A program made the position numbers and the translations under genes. The notes below the pieces were generated by a model. The model was not told the origin of the DNA, made no database searches, and saw nothing but the letters and a program-made list of their open reading frames with translations. From the NCBI GenBank assembly GCA_032716605.1, contig CM064518.1:44359665-44423664 (forward strand): a stretch of DNA of 64,000 nt, in the 5' to 3' direction. This document shows, piece after piece, positions 20,896 to 64,000 of the stretch (the stretch's first letter is position 1; each line of letters starts with the position of its first letter). The DNA comes from Paralithodes platypus (lineage: Eukaryota; Arthropoda; Malacostraca; Decapoda; Lithodidae).

Positions 20896-21023
20896 GGAAT
20901 ACTACAAATTATTATCAAATTATCACTCTATAATATAAAGGAAAATAATATTCAAATATTATATAGCGGTTTATTATAAATATTGCTTCTAATGATATCT
21001 ATGGTAGGTTTACCATTCACCAG

Positions 21024-21351
21024 TTAAGGGGAGGCAGTTGGTTTTTCGAGTCCTCCTCCTCCCTCATGTTTAGCCCTATTAGTTGTGAGATTTCAAGACA
21101 TTCGCCCCATTAGTTTGGCAATTTTCTGACATTTTGCCCCATTCCTTTGCCAATATTAAGACCTTGTGTGCCATTTAGGTGTCGATTTTTTTCCTGGCGA
21201 GCAATAGCGAGCCTGTATTTGAAGAGGAATCGGCCTTCGGCCGGGACATTTTTCTACCGGAAAATGTACACATTTATATCGAAGGGGGGTCTTGTGGGTG
21301 TTTTTTAAAGTTTGATAGAGGTTTAGAGAACAAACTAAACTCCCTCCTTAA
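21024..21351 (+). mobile_element. MITE M1 copy, TTAA on both sides
   Basis: TTAAGGGGAGGCAGT start, CTGGCGAGCAATAGCGAG core, CGGCCTTCGGCCGGGAC palindrome and CTCCCTCCTTAA end. Confidence 0.8.
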
Positions 21352-21462
21352 ACCATTGAGCCGAACCAGTAAATTATGCTGCACAATACCGTCTGAGGCT
21401 CCCTTAATGTTTACACTAACAAAATATATAGATGAACACTACGCAGTATTTAAGGCCATTGA

Positions 21463-21615
21463 TTAACCCTTAGAAGATTGTGACGCATTGTTGACAGTAT
21501 TCTGGCTATCATTAGACGATTTTATGCGGTTTAGGAAGGATCTGTGGGAATGATAGGGGTAATAATAGCCGGAGAACAATAACAAAAATGTGTATTGAAT
21601 CTTGAAAGAGCTCAA
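21463..21615. mobile_element. MITE M2c copy with internal deletion
   Basis: TTAACCCTTAGAAGATTGTG start and ATCTTGAAAGAGCTCAA end. It is shorter than the 13668 copy because the middle is missing. Confidence 0.65.
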
Positions 21616-21687
21616 ATATCTCGAGTTAATTGATAACTACTGAAGAGTCAAATGTTGTTTATACTTATTATACTTATTAGAGCTAAA

Positions 21688-22074
21688 TTAAGGGGAGATG
21701 AGCCGTTTTTCTGGTCCCCCTTCTTCCTCGCGCTTAGCCACATTAGTTTTCAGATTTTATAACGTTCGGCTCATTAGCTTAGCGAATATAAGACCTCTCT
21801 CCCATTTCTTTGTCAATATTAAGATTGTTCGTGTTATTTAGGTGTCGATTTTTTTCCTGGCTAGCGATAGCGAGCCTGTAATTTAAGAGAAATCGGCCTT
21901 CGGCCGGGACTTTTTCTATCGAAAAATTTACAAATATATCTTGGAGGGTCTTGGGTGTGTTTTATATACGCTTGATGGAGGTCTAGGGAGGAAACTAAAA
22001 ATATATATATAAAGATATATAAAGATATATAAAGATATATAAATGAGCAAATGAATACGGCCATCCCCCCTTAA
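21688..22074 (+). mobile_element. Full-length MITE M1, TTAA on both sides
   Basis: TTAAGGGGAGATGAGC to CCATCCCCCCTTAA, 387 bp. All landmarks are present, with ATATAAAG tandem repeats near the right end. Confidence 0.85.
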
Positions 22075-22189
22075 GAAGAGATAATGCAGAGAAAATTGGA
22101 CCATCAATATAATAGTTACATAATTATATAAGGACGGTATTAAAGGCAAGGATATATTTATCATTTATAATTCTGATATATAACCATCT

Positions 22190-22500
22190 TTAAGGAGATA
22201 TTTCACTTAAGGCTTTTTTTCTGTACCCCCTTCTCCCCCGTGCTTGGCCTCATTAGTTTAGAAATTTAAAGATGGTCGACCAATTAGTTCGGCAATTTTA
22301 AGACCTTTCGCCCTAATTATATAAATTATAAGACCTTTTGTGCCACTTAGATGTCGATTTTGTCCTTACGAGCGCTAGCGAGCTTGTAATTTACGAGGAA
22401 CTGCCGAAAAATGTACACATACATTTTGAAGGGAGGTCTTGGGGGTATTATTTTTGTGCATGATGGAGGTCTAGGGAGTAAGCTAAAAACCTCCCCTTAA
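22190..22500 (+). mobile_element. MITE M1 copy, TTAA on both sides
   Basis: TTTAAGGAGATATTTCAC start and AACCTCCCCTTAA end. Close in type to the copy at 45843. Confidence 0.8.
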
Positions 22501-22609
22501 TCAAACGGCTACATTGATGTTTCACGATTCAATTACCGATTCTGATTATAATGCAGTATGGTTAGAATATCTCCCTCAATATCCTTATTTTTATTAATGG
22601 AGTTAACAT

Positions 22610-22798
22610 TTAACCTATTCAGCGCAATCATGCCCTTTTACCTCTGATTCTGGCTAATGTTAGACGATTGTTTGCAGTTTAAGAAGGCTCTATGTTATGC
22701 ATAGGGTTTATTGAGGTCCTATTTACTCCTTTGAGTCCTAGAGGTAGATTATAAGCTAAAGAAAATCGTCTAATGGCAACCAACACCTGATGAATTAA
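22610..22798. mobile_element. MITE M2b copy, TTAA on both sides
   Basis: TTAACCTATTCAGCGC start and CACCTGATGAATTAA end. Palindromic interior with CGTCTAATGGCAACC. Confidence 0.7.
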
Positions 22799-23167
22799 TA
22801 AATATTTTACTCTTAAGCACAATTTCTGGAATGTGAATGTGAATGTGAATGTGAATGTGAATGTGAATGCCCCGAATTGTTATTATTATATGTATGTATA
22901 AATCGTATTTATATACTGTGTGTATTTGTCTATGTAATATTTTGTTTTATTGCAGAACCTGAATTATGCAGGATATTAATGTTATGTATTTAGTTCATAA
23001 AACAAAGGTATATTAGTAACTAATTACGTATATGTATTATTTCCTGCATTAGCATATTAATTGTCTAGGCATAGCTTGGTACATGATTAGATTGATATCG
23101 AAAATTCGAAAATTAATATTTATCGTGATCGTGTATTCGACCATTAACTGTGTTGGTGGTGTAATTG

Positions 23168-23402
23168 TTTAGATGCTTATGTTCTGGGTGTGGAGTCCTG
23201 AGTTCGAATCCCGGGAGGACCATATGCTTTCATCAGTTTATTCAAGTGCATTGGGGTTTGTAATTCATCTATGTTTTATTAATTTCACCACAACACCAAA
23301 CACTCCCAATTAAATTAATTAAAGTATATATGATCCGCCAGGATTCGAACCCGGGTTATCACACACAGATTTTTGCCACCTTAACCATTACACCACCAGG
23401 AC
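23168..23402 (-). mobile_element. tRNA-derived SINE-C flanked by a second tRNA-like head
   Basis: On the minus strand, TGGTGTAATGGTTAAGG (A box) and GGGTTCGAATCCTGG (B box) are followed by an AT-rich tail containing GAGTGTTTGGTGTTGTGG. On the plus strand 23168-23228 carries another tRNA-like head (TGGTGTAATTG, GAGTTCGAATCCCGG). Acceptor stems do not pair, so neither is called a tRNA gene. The tail is repeated at 23585-23632. Confidence 0.55.
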
Positions 23403-23780
23403 GGTTAAAGGTTTATGCACACGCCTACGACTTATTATCCATTCTCGAATACTGGATATTAATCTATCATGTTCATACTCCCAACCGCGCTATGGTAGCC
23501 TAATGTTTAAGTGAGAGGAAAGAATATTCATGGGGCACAGATCATATAGACCGGCCTCGCGACGAAATATCCCTGAAACTACTAATAATCTATATTTTAT
23601 TAATTTCACCACAACACCAAACACTCCCAATGAAATTGTCGCTTAGAATTAGAACACAACACAACTTTTTATTATTACAAGGTAGTATGCCATTATAAAA
23701 AGGGGTAAAAAATTACAATATTCCGAAATATCTGTATAACAGTTACAACAATACTGAAATTACGCTGAACACATTACAAC

Positions 23781-23835
23781 GAGAGAGAGAGACAGACAGA
23801 CAGAGAGACAGACAGAGACAGACATACAGACAGAC

Positions 23836-23870
<35 letters not shown>

Positions 23871-23875
23871 GCGAG
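23781..23875 (+). repeat. GACA/GAGA microsatellite
   Basis: Mixed GACA and GAGA units. Confidence 0.9.
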
Positions 23876-24110
23876 CGAGCATACTCATTCTTTGGAGAAA
23901 ATATAATGGAAGGAATCATGCTTACATTATTGAAATGTGTGTGGACATACAGTAATGCACGTAATGGTCGCTCTTCTGTAAATATAAAATGACTTATTTA
24001 AGAGTAGGAAAGGGGTGGGACCTTCTATTATTTAATTTCATTTATTTATTTATTTAATTACTTACTTTTTTTTTTATTATTAGACGAAACAACACGACAC
24101 ATACGGGACC

Positions 24111-24219
<109 letters not shown>

Positions 24220-24440
24220 GCTAGATATATAACCCAACACCCAGAACCTACCACTATTCCTGATTCAGTCATAGAAGTTACAACAAGATAGAAACACATA
24301 CTAAACCCCTCTACTTTTCTCTCTCAGTCGACGGGCCAAACCTCGAAATAGGTACTGTAACATACAAAGAGGGTCGAACTTTCAACATAATCTCCCATAG
24401 ACGGCTAGCTATTAGTGATATGAGAACTCGATATCAAAGG

Positions 24441-24475
24441 TTAAGGGGAGATAGTTCACTTTTTGGTAGTTTTTG
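24441..24475 (+). mobile_element. MITE M1 end fragment
   Basis: TTAAGGGGAGATAGTTC only; the remainder is absent. Confidence 0.5.
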
Positions 24476-24488
24476 TTTTCGCTATTTT

Positions 24489-24494
24489 TTTATT
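24489..24494 (-). terminator. Candidate poly(A) signal AATAAA of the protease gene
   Basis: A canonical AATAAA on the minus strand lies 180 bp past the protease stop codon. It is the first one downstream, so a 3' UTR of about 200 bp is plausible. Confidence 0.5.
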
Positions 24495-24673
24495 TCTGAA
24501 TATTGTGTTCATGAAGGTTTAGGGTAGCACTTAAGTGTGGTTATTAAATAGAGAGGCATTGGCTTATGAAGCCTGATTCAATGCTCCTCATTTGTAGCTA
24601 AAGGCACTTTCTGATGCTACCGCATTTCATCCTGGCCCATGATCTATCTCGTTGTTAGCTCAAGCCCCAACAC

Positions 24674-57902
<33,229 letters not shown>

Positions 57903-57903
<1 letters not shown>

Positions 57904-57917
57904 CACCCCAAACTCAT
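57903..57917 (-). promoter_or_regulatory. Four-codon upstream ORF overlapping the protease start codon
   Basis: An ATG at 57917-57915 opens a four-codon frame (Met-Ser-Leu-Gly) whose TGA at 57905-57903 overlaps the main ATG as TGATG. This geometry is seen in reinitiation-type translational control. It is a short motif and could be chance. Confidence 0.35.
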
Positions 57918-58102
57918 CCAAACACAGGGAGTTTCTTTATTTCCCCGTGATCAGACGTCTTTCCTATGTTTATCCTCCGTGTTGTCGTGATCAGGCGGCT
58001 TTCGTATGTTTATCTTCGCGTGTTGTCGTCATAAGCGCGTTACGTATCTGCCTCCACGTGTGCAGTAATTTTCTTCACCGTCACTAGGGTCAATACAGTT
58101 TC
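57904..58102 (-). other. 5' UTR portion of protease exon 1, with upstream 3' splice site
   Basis: A good pyrimidine tract and AG (CTCTTTCCAG) end at 58103, so this exon is probably preceded by at least one non-coding exon further upstream (higher coordinates). Transcription start and promoter were not identified. The leader carries stop codons in all useful frames, consistent with UTR. Confidence 0.5.
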
Positions 58103-58369
58103 CTGGAAAGAGAAGAGACATTTTGTTATTAGCATAGTCAATTGATTCGACATTCTTATGGGGGATGGGTCGTATTTATTTGCTCCTTTATATATATTTA
58201 TATATATTTTTGTTTTAGTTTCCTCCCTAGACCTCCATCTTAATTGCTACACCACTGTCCTAAGCTGAATAAAATCGTCCAATAATTGCCGGTATATAGT
58301 GAAGAGGGCGTCACCGATACTAAAGGAGTTCACTGTATTGTCATTCTTATCCGTGCTTTATATATACTG

Positions 58370-58372
<3 letters not shown>

Positions 58373-58444
<72 letters not shown>
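58373..58444 (+). repeat. (TA)n microsatellite
   Basis: Pure TA run followed by a short GA run. A half M2a (58250-58330) precedes it. Confidence 0.97.
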
Positions 58445-58447
<3 letters not shown>

Positions 58448-58626
58448 AGAGAGAGAGAGATTTTGTTGTATGTGTAAGAAGGAGACAACAGATAAGGCTG
58501 CCTGTAACAAGTGTCTGCCCCAAAGTTGAAAGAGTGATAGATAGTACGGCTCTTCTGTGAGGCTCACTTTTATATATTACTGGATATTGTAATAAAGAAT
58601 AATAATAGTGATCAAGAATTCTTGAT

Positions 58627-58856
58627 GAATTGACCACCTGTTAGTTCCAGGCTATAAGGAAGTTGGAGCCGTAAACATCGATATTAAACATAAATACAAT
58701 ACTAATGTAGGTTTATAATGGATAAAAAGTATGTTGAATTGGGTTTTATGTATTTATCTAAGCACTACAACCGCAATTTAGGTGATAATTCTGTTAATTA
58801 TCGATGTCTACAGCTCCAACTTCCTTATAGACCGAAACTCGCAAGTGACCAATTGT
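58627..58856. mobile_element. MITE M4 copy
   Basis: AATTGACCACCTGTTAG and ACTCGCAAGTGACCAATTG ends; GCTATAAGGAAGTTGGAGCC arm. Confidence 0.75.
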
Positions 58857-59010
58857 AGTGAATAAACTATAGATAATGGACTTGCGTAATAATGATCCAC
58901 TAACTTCGGGGAAGCAATTAAAGATATGACTAACGACCATCAAGGATCACGGAGCTTCCCCCCCCCCCCCTCTCCCTCCTTGTGCTATTAACGTAGACTA
59001 CCCCAGTATT

Positions 59011-59352
59011 TTAATAAGAGGAGATTTCTACTTGAGGGGGATATATTTTTCTGGACCCCTTTCTCCCTCTTAGCCCCATTTCTTTTGAGATTTTAAGACG
59101 TTAGCCCCATTAGTTTGGCGATTTTAAGAACTTTCGCCCCATTCTGTCAATTTTAAGACCTTTAATGCCATTTAGGTGTCGAATTTTCCCTGGCGAGCTA
59201 TAGTGAGCCTGTACCGAAAAATGTACAAATTTATCTTAAAAGGGGGTCTAGGGGGTGTAATTTTAAGCTTGATGGAGGTCTAGCCAGGAAAATCAAAAAT
59301 CAAATAATGAATAAGTATCTAGACCAAAAAAAACAAGCACTACCCCCCTTAA
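59011..59352 (+). mobile_element. MITE M1 copy
   Basis: TTAATAAGAGGAGATTTC start, TGGCGAGCTATAGTGAGCC core and CACTACCCCCCTTAA end. Confidence 0.75.
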
Positions 59353-59819
59353 GAATACCAGTCCATGACTGCTGACGTAGTGGGTGTAGCATGATGTTGG
59401 TCCCTGGTGCATGGTGGTGGTGGTGGTGGTGGAAGGATTCATGCATAAGCTGCTATACTAATGTGTGTGTGTGTGTGTTGGGGGGGGGGGGGGGAGAGAT
59501 GGTGACGTAGAGGGGAATTAATGTACGGAGATATGCAACAAATATTAGCACCTTGCACTTGGTAGATATTTGCTTTACAAAACTAACTATAATATGAAAG
59601 TCAGCATATATCGTTATCCCTTAAAATTGTCAAGATTACTCTTATAAGATTGTATAACCGACATATTGCCCTTCGTTCACTCCCTTCTTTAGAATAATGT
59701 ATATATTTCCCCAAGCCTAAAAAAAAGTATACCTTAAGAATTTCGCAACCAGAACATTATACGCAATTTTTTTTCCAGCATCCAGGCAGTCACGGAACAG
59801 TTTTCCGGAAACATAAAGT

Positions 59820-60020
59820 ATAGCACACACACCACACACAAACACACACAACACAAACACACACACAACACAAACACACACACACCCACGCACACGTAAA
59901 TACACACGCAAACACACACACACTCGTAAACACACACGCACAAACACGTCAATATAATTATACACACACACATAATCACCCACGCACACACACATAAACA
60001 CACACACTCACACACAAAAA
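59820..60020 (+). repeat. (CA)n-rich region
   Basis: ACACAC with ACGC and AAAC interruptions; Cys/Val frames on the minus strand are artefacts. Confidence 0.93.
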
Positions 60021-60159
60021 CACATACACGTTAATACAGATACATACTGTACTACATACTGTACATATTAGTGACATTGTTCTCCGTAATTTTAGTCTTG
60101 TGTGTGTGTATGCATGCATGTATGTGTGTGCGTGCGTGTGTGTACAGTATATATGTGTT

Positions 60160-60161
60160 AT

Positions 60162-60204
<43 letters not shown>

Positions 60205-60300
60205 GCTTTTAGCTACCACATATTCTTCCTAAGCTAAAATCGTCTAAATGTAGCCAGACTATAACTAAAAATACGTCGTCGGTACAGAAGGGGATAATTA
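60160..60300. mobile_element. (AT)n and half MITE M2a
   Basis: AT run 60164-60200, then the right half TAGCTACCACATATTCTTCC to CGTCGTCGGTACAGAAGG. Confidence 0.6.
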
Positions 60301-60396
60301 GGATGGAAACTCCCAAGGTCTGACTAAACCACTAAACGACCATTATATGTTGTAGGGTCTGTATTCCTGGTAGACATGTACTCTCCATTGTATTCT

Positions 60397-60786
60397 GACG
60401 GTTTGTTTTTTTGGACTCCCTTCTAGCTCCCTCATGCTTAGCTCCATTCGTTTTGAGATTCTAAGACGGTCGCCCCATTTGTTTGGCGATTTTAAGAACT
60501 CTCGACCCATTGTTTTGCCAATATGAAGACCTTTCGTGCCATTTAAGTGTCGATTTTTTTCCTAGCGAGCGATGGCGAGCCTGTAATATAGGAAGAACCG
60601 TCCTCCGGCCGAATAAAAAATCTACCGAAAAATGTACAAATTTATCTCGAAAGGGAGTCTTGGGTGTGTGTGTTTTTCAAGCTTGGTAGAGGTCTAGGGA
60701 GCAAACAAGAAACAAAAAATATCTTTCCCTTCCTAGTGCAGTTTGTAAATAACTAAATAAACAAATATAACCACATCTCCCGTTAA
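60397..60786 (+). mobile_element. MITE M1 copy
   Basis: TTTGGACTCCCTTCTAGCTC, CTAGCGAGCGATGGCGAGCC and the end ACATCTCCCGTTAA. Confidence 0.75.
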
Positions 60787-61029
60787 ATGTTACACAGAAT
60801 AATCATCACCTTGGTAAACAACATTCGGCGGATAATAATACAGTTTTGGGGGATCTGATACTTCCGGGATGTTATAATTAGTTATTTTAATGAGTGTAAG
60901 TGTTTTATAGTGCTTTGTATTCGGCGGGCGCTGACACACACACGCACACACACACAAATATACATGCACGCTAATTACGCACACACATACACAGCACACA
61001 CAACAAAGGCATATATATATATAAATTAT

Positions 61030-61030
<1 letters not shown>

Positions 61031-61089
<59 letters not shown>
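61031..61089 (+). repeat. (AT)n microsatellite
   Basis: Pure AT run. Confidence 0.97.
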
Positions 61090-61092
<3 letters not shown>

Positions 61093-61192
61093 GAGTACAA
61101 AGGAGTACAAAGGAAATCAAGCAACAACAGGTCTAGTGACCCTTCTAGGCTGCTTGTCCTCCAAAACACTGAGGATCAAGTGTCCAAACAGT
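61090..61192 (+). repeat. Dispersed 105-bp repeat, copy 1
   Basis: AGGAGTACAAAGGAAATCAA to GAGGATCAAGTGTCCAAACA. Copy 2 is at 63302-63411. Confidence 0.9.
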
Positions 61193-61376
61193 ATATATAT
61201 ATATATATACATACAGCACGGACACTCAGCAGAGACACACGCACAGCACAGACAAACACACGCATATACATACAGCGCAGACACAAACACAGCACAGACA
61301 TACACACATGCACACACACACACACACACATACACAGACATCCTCGCACACATACACACAGCACAGGCACACACAA
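61193..61376 (+). repeat. (TA)n and CA-rich array
   Basis: TA run 61193-61208 then ACACAC/ACAGCAC units. Confidence 0.92.
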
Positions 61377-61467
61377 GCATAATTATTTACTCGGCAAACT
61401 TTGAAGATCAACTGTAGTCATTTAAAAATTGTCATGTAAATATAATTATTCTACCGTGCATAACTGT

Positions 61468-61655
61468 CTTGATGGTGTAATGGTTAGAGTGTTTAGGAGT
61501 GTTCGTATTATATTTTTTCACCAACTAACTTCACTTCTAAACTCAATTAATGAAATCAACAAACACATGTGGCACTCCAAGGACTCGAACCTAGGACACT
61601 CACACCGAAACTCCGCGCACTTATGCATTACGCTATCAAGAGGATCACATGCTTT
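61468..61655 (-). mobile_element. tRNA-derived SINE-C copy with a tRNA-like head at each end
   Basis: Plus-strand TTGATGGTGTAATGGTTAG at the left and, on the minus strand, TCTTGATAGCGTAATGC and TAGGTTCGAGTCC at the right. The tail CACCAACTAACTTCACTTC matches 49335. Confidence 0.6.
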
Positions 61656-61952
61656 TCATGTCAGAGGTTGGCTGATCTCTGGCACTATAGGGTTTCTAGG
61701 CATTACACCACCCAATTGTTAAAGTTCAAGGCTAGACTTTCAATTCACGACGACAATGATGGCAATGCCGAGCCCATGGTAATTAAGGAACTTAACTTCC
61801 CTAACTTCCCTATAGCCTGAACTATAAGGAAGTTAGAGGTATATACATCGATATTCAGCAGTATTACAAGGCATTATTACGGGTGGGGGGCATTTATAAT
61901 AACTATCTACCTATCTATTGCCTGACGCCGTGATACCAGAAGGGATGGTCAT

Positions 61953-62115
61953 AAGAACTTTCGGGCTATTTAAGAGTCGATGTTTTTCTGGCGAACGATA
62001 GTGAGCCTGTATAATTACAGGCTCACTATCGTTCGCCAGAAAAAAAATCGACACCTAAATAGCACGATAGGTCTTAGTATTGACAAAGGAATGGGCGAAA
62101 GGTCTTAAAATCGCC
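61953..62115. repeat. Head-to-head M1 fragments forming a large palindrome
   Basis: TGGCGAACGATAGTGAGCC and its exact reverse complement flank a short AT centre near 62016. Arms run about 35 bp with few mismatches. Confidence 0.85.
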
Positions 62116-62154
62116 AGAAACCCACATGAGCATTTTCTTTCTGTTTAACCCTTA

Positions 62155-62385
62155 CTGTACCGACGACTTCTTTCTGTTTAACCCTTACTGTACCGACGCC
62201 TTCTTTTGTATTTGATTTCAGCTACATTTAGACGATTTTATGAAGCTTAGGATGCGTGTATGATAGCTAAAAGAATTAATGAAGATAGTCTGTGGCCTTT
62301 TCATTGGTAGACGTCATTCCTAAGCTAAATAATATCGTCTAATAGTTGCCAGAACATAATGAAAAAAGACGTCAGAGGGGGTTAT
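62155..62385. mobile_element. MITE M2a copy with a 33-bp duplication at its left end
   Basis: GTTTAACCCTTACTGTACCG occurs twice (62153 and, after duplication, 62186). The right end is degraded. Confidence 0.65.
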
Positions 62386-62810
62386 ATACAGTATATGTAT
62401 CGATATTTACGCCTTCAACTTCCTTATAGCCTGAAACTCGGAAGAGGTCAATTATTTATGAGTTACATATATAATAATTCGTGGACCGTCCCCCCCCCCC
62501 CCCCTTATTATTTATTGATGTATTTATTTATGTTATGCAATTATAACTTTCTGGGTTAATTTGTGGATGAAACTTGCTTTTTTATCAATATTATAATATA
62601 TAGATTTGTAATTAATGGCTAGAAAACAATATTCATAAGAGACACGAGAAAGGAAATAAGAGGTGACAGAGGAAGAACACATATGAGAGTTCGCCCACAA
62701 AGAGCAAGCATACAAGCATTCAGAAGCACCAATCACTCATCAGCCCAATAATATTAATTCAGAAATATTGGTACTTAGGGTATATAGTTTGGTCTTTGGA
62801 TAAAGATTAG

Positions 62811-63026
62811 TACAGTGGCGTTAATAAGCCATGTCTCAGCTGTCATTACGTTTAGCTCGCTCTGTGTTGTATTAATGTGTGCTGCATGTTTCATAGGGTG
62901 GCTAAGTGTAGGAAAATGTTTTTATATCTCACTCGAAACGATGAAGTATTGTTTAGATAGTTCTGATACCAATTATTGATCAAAACATACTTGGTGCCGT
63001 GACATCACTTATTTGGACAACTGTAC
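62811..63026. mobile_element. MITE M6 copy
   Basis: AGTACAGTGGCGTTAATAAG to TTTGGACAACTGTACC. Confidence 0.7.
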
Positions 63027-63079
63027 CTCCTCCTCCCCAGGGTGGATTTAACTGCACCTGACGGGCATAACAAGCACCA

Positions 63080-63228
63080 TTAAGGGGACAGCGGCTGTGT
63101 TTTGGTCTATTTATTTATATATTCATATTTTTTTTAGTTTCCACGCTAGACCTCCATCAAGTTTTAAAAAACACCTCCTAGACCCCCCTTCAAGATAAAT
63201 TTGTAAATTTTTCGGTAGACAAATACAA
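63080..63228 (-). mobile_element. MITE M1 right-half fragment
   Basis: TTAAGGGGACAGCGGC at 63080, then CGCTAGACCTCCATCAAG. Confidence 0.7.
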
Positions 63229-63301
63229 CCTCCCTCCCCCCCCCCCCCCCCCCTTAAACTGGTCTAACACACCGGCAACTCCGTCTTTCCCACACTTATA
63301 T

Positions 63302-63411
63302 AAAGGAGTACAAAGTACAAAAGAGTACAAAGGAAATCAAACAACAACAGGTCTAGTGACCCTTCTATGCTGCTTGCCCTCCAAAACATTGAGGATCAAG
63401 TGTCCAAACAG
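63302..63411 (+). repeat. Dispersed 105-bp repeat, copy 2
   Basis: AACAACAGGTCTAGTGACCC and GAGGATCAAGTGTCCAAACA, over 90 percent like copy 1 by eye. Confidence 0.9.
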
Positions 63412-63521
63412 TGGTTTAGAGTGGGTAAGGGAACATTGGAAAGGGAACTACTGCCCTGGAACTAATGTCCGTGGCAGGATTAGGAAGTTAGTAGGGGACA
63501 GATGGGTTAGTAAATGGGGGG

Positions 63522-63677
63522 AGGGGTCGTTTTTCTAGACCCCCTTCTCCCTCACGTTTATCCCCATTAGTTTTCAGATTTTATGACGTTCGGCCCATTA
63601 GTTTGGCGATTTTAAGACCCTTCGTCCCATTTATATGTCAATATTAAGACTTCGTGTCATTTAGGTGTCGATTTTTA
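63522..63677 (+). mobile_element. MITE M1 left-half fragment
   Basis: GGTCGTTTTTCTAGACCCCC to TTTAGGTGTCGATTTTTA. Its right side is replaced by the satellite. Confidence 0.7.
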
Positions 63678-64000
63678 ATGAAGAGCATATTATCTAACGT
63701 TGTGTAGCGTGTCGAGGGTACATTAAACACTGAATGACTCTGATAACGAATGAAGAGCGTAGTATCTACACACATCTACATCACATTATAACAAACCTTG
63801 AAACGGGATAAATGTAACATTGAATGACTCGATAATGAATGAAAAGCGTAGTATCTAACCGTATGTAGTGTATAAAGCTTACATTAAACACTGAATTACT
63901 TTGATAATGAATAAAGAGCGTAGTATCTAGCCGTATGTAGTGTATAAAGCTTACATTAAACACTGAATTACTTTGATAATGAATAAAGAGCGTAGTATCT
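63678..64000 (+). repeat. 72-bp satellite running off the window end
   Basis: GAGCGTAGTATCT-type blocks start at 63683, 63755, 63844, 63916 and 63988. Spacing is 72, 89, 72 and 72. The last two units are nearly identical, the first ones diverged. Confidence 0.95.

Noticed and set aside
23168..23402. tRNA genes at 23168-23228 and 23332-23402
   Set aside because: A and B boxes are present but acceptor stems do not pair and the bodies belong to a repeated SINE family.

Overview
The window looks like intron and intergenic DNA from an arthropod, most likely a decapod crustacean. This is inferred from very dense di-, tri- and tetranucleotide arrays, tRNA-derived SINEs, CR1/jockey-type LINE fragments, AACCT/TTAGG-like telomeric motifs and a secreted EGF/trypsin protease. 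There are no rRNA genes, CRISPR arrays or bacterial operons. I could not run a search, so the species is unknown.

Two genes are supported. (1) A split gene on the minus strand, from 57903 down to 24674, has eleven coding exons that join without any phase conflict into a 655-residue secreted serine protease. Its order is signal peptide, Gly/Asn/Gln-rich segment, five EGF-like modules, Thr-Pro-Gln linker, then a trypsin domain with a complete catalytic triad and an Asp in the S1 pocket. The first intron would be about 21.4 kb; the other nine are 0.45-2.4 kb. (2) An intronless plus-strand ORF at 10532-13111 encodes 859 residues: a unique N-terminus, 20 Cys-Asp-Glu repeats of about 11 residues, a 74-residue basic module, 32 more repeats, and a second copy of the module at the C-terminus. 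I recognise no family for it. It is the best candidate here for something undescribed.

The rest is mostly mobile DNA. Left part (1-9 kb): a truncated LINE with a YVDD reverse transcriptase, a 1.6 kb minisatellite and short palindromic elements. Middle (13-24 kb): LINE fragments, SINEs, perfect palindromes and many miniature inverted-repeat elements (MITEs). 24-36 kb: protease exons 2-11, whose introns also hold MITEs, a dead LINE and decayed copies of parts of exons 4 and 7. 36-58 kb: the long first intron. 58-64 kb: further MITEs, CA/AT arrays and a 72-bp satellite that runs off the end.

I use window-specific MITE labels. M1: about 300-390 bp, ends TTAAGGGGA, more than 30 copies or fragments. 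M2a/b/c: about 200 bp, ends TTAACCC, inner motif with GACGTC or related. M3: about 215 bp, inner GTTACAGAGGTTAG. M4: ends with ACTTGCGAGTTT. M5: ends GCCGGTGTCACAC. M6: ends TACAGT. M7: TTTTCAACTGACGG ends. M8 and M9: single copies. M1 and M2 sit between TTAA tetranucleotides and often share one TTAA with a neighbour. One nested copy shows directly that TTAA was duplicated on insertion, which points to piggyBac-type mobilisation. No intact transposase is present, so all are non-autonomous here.
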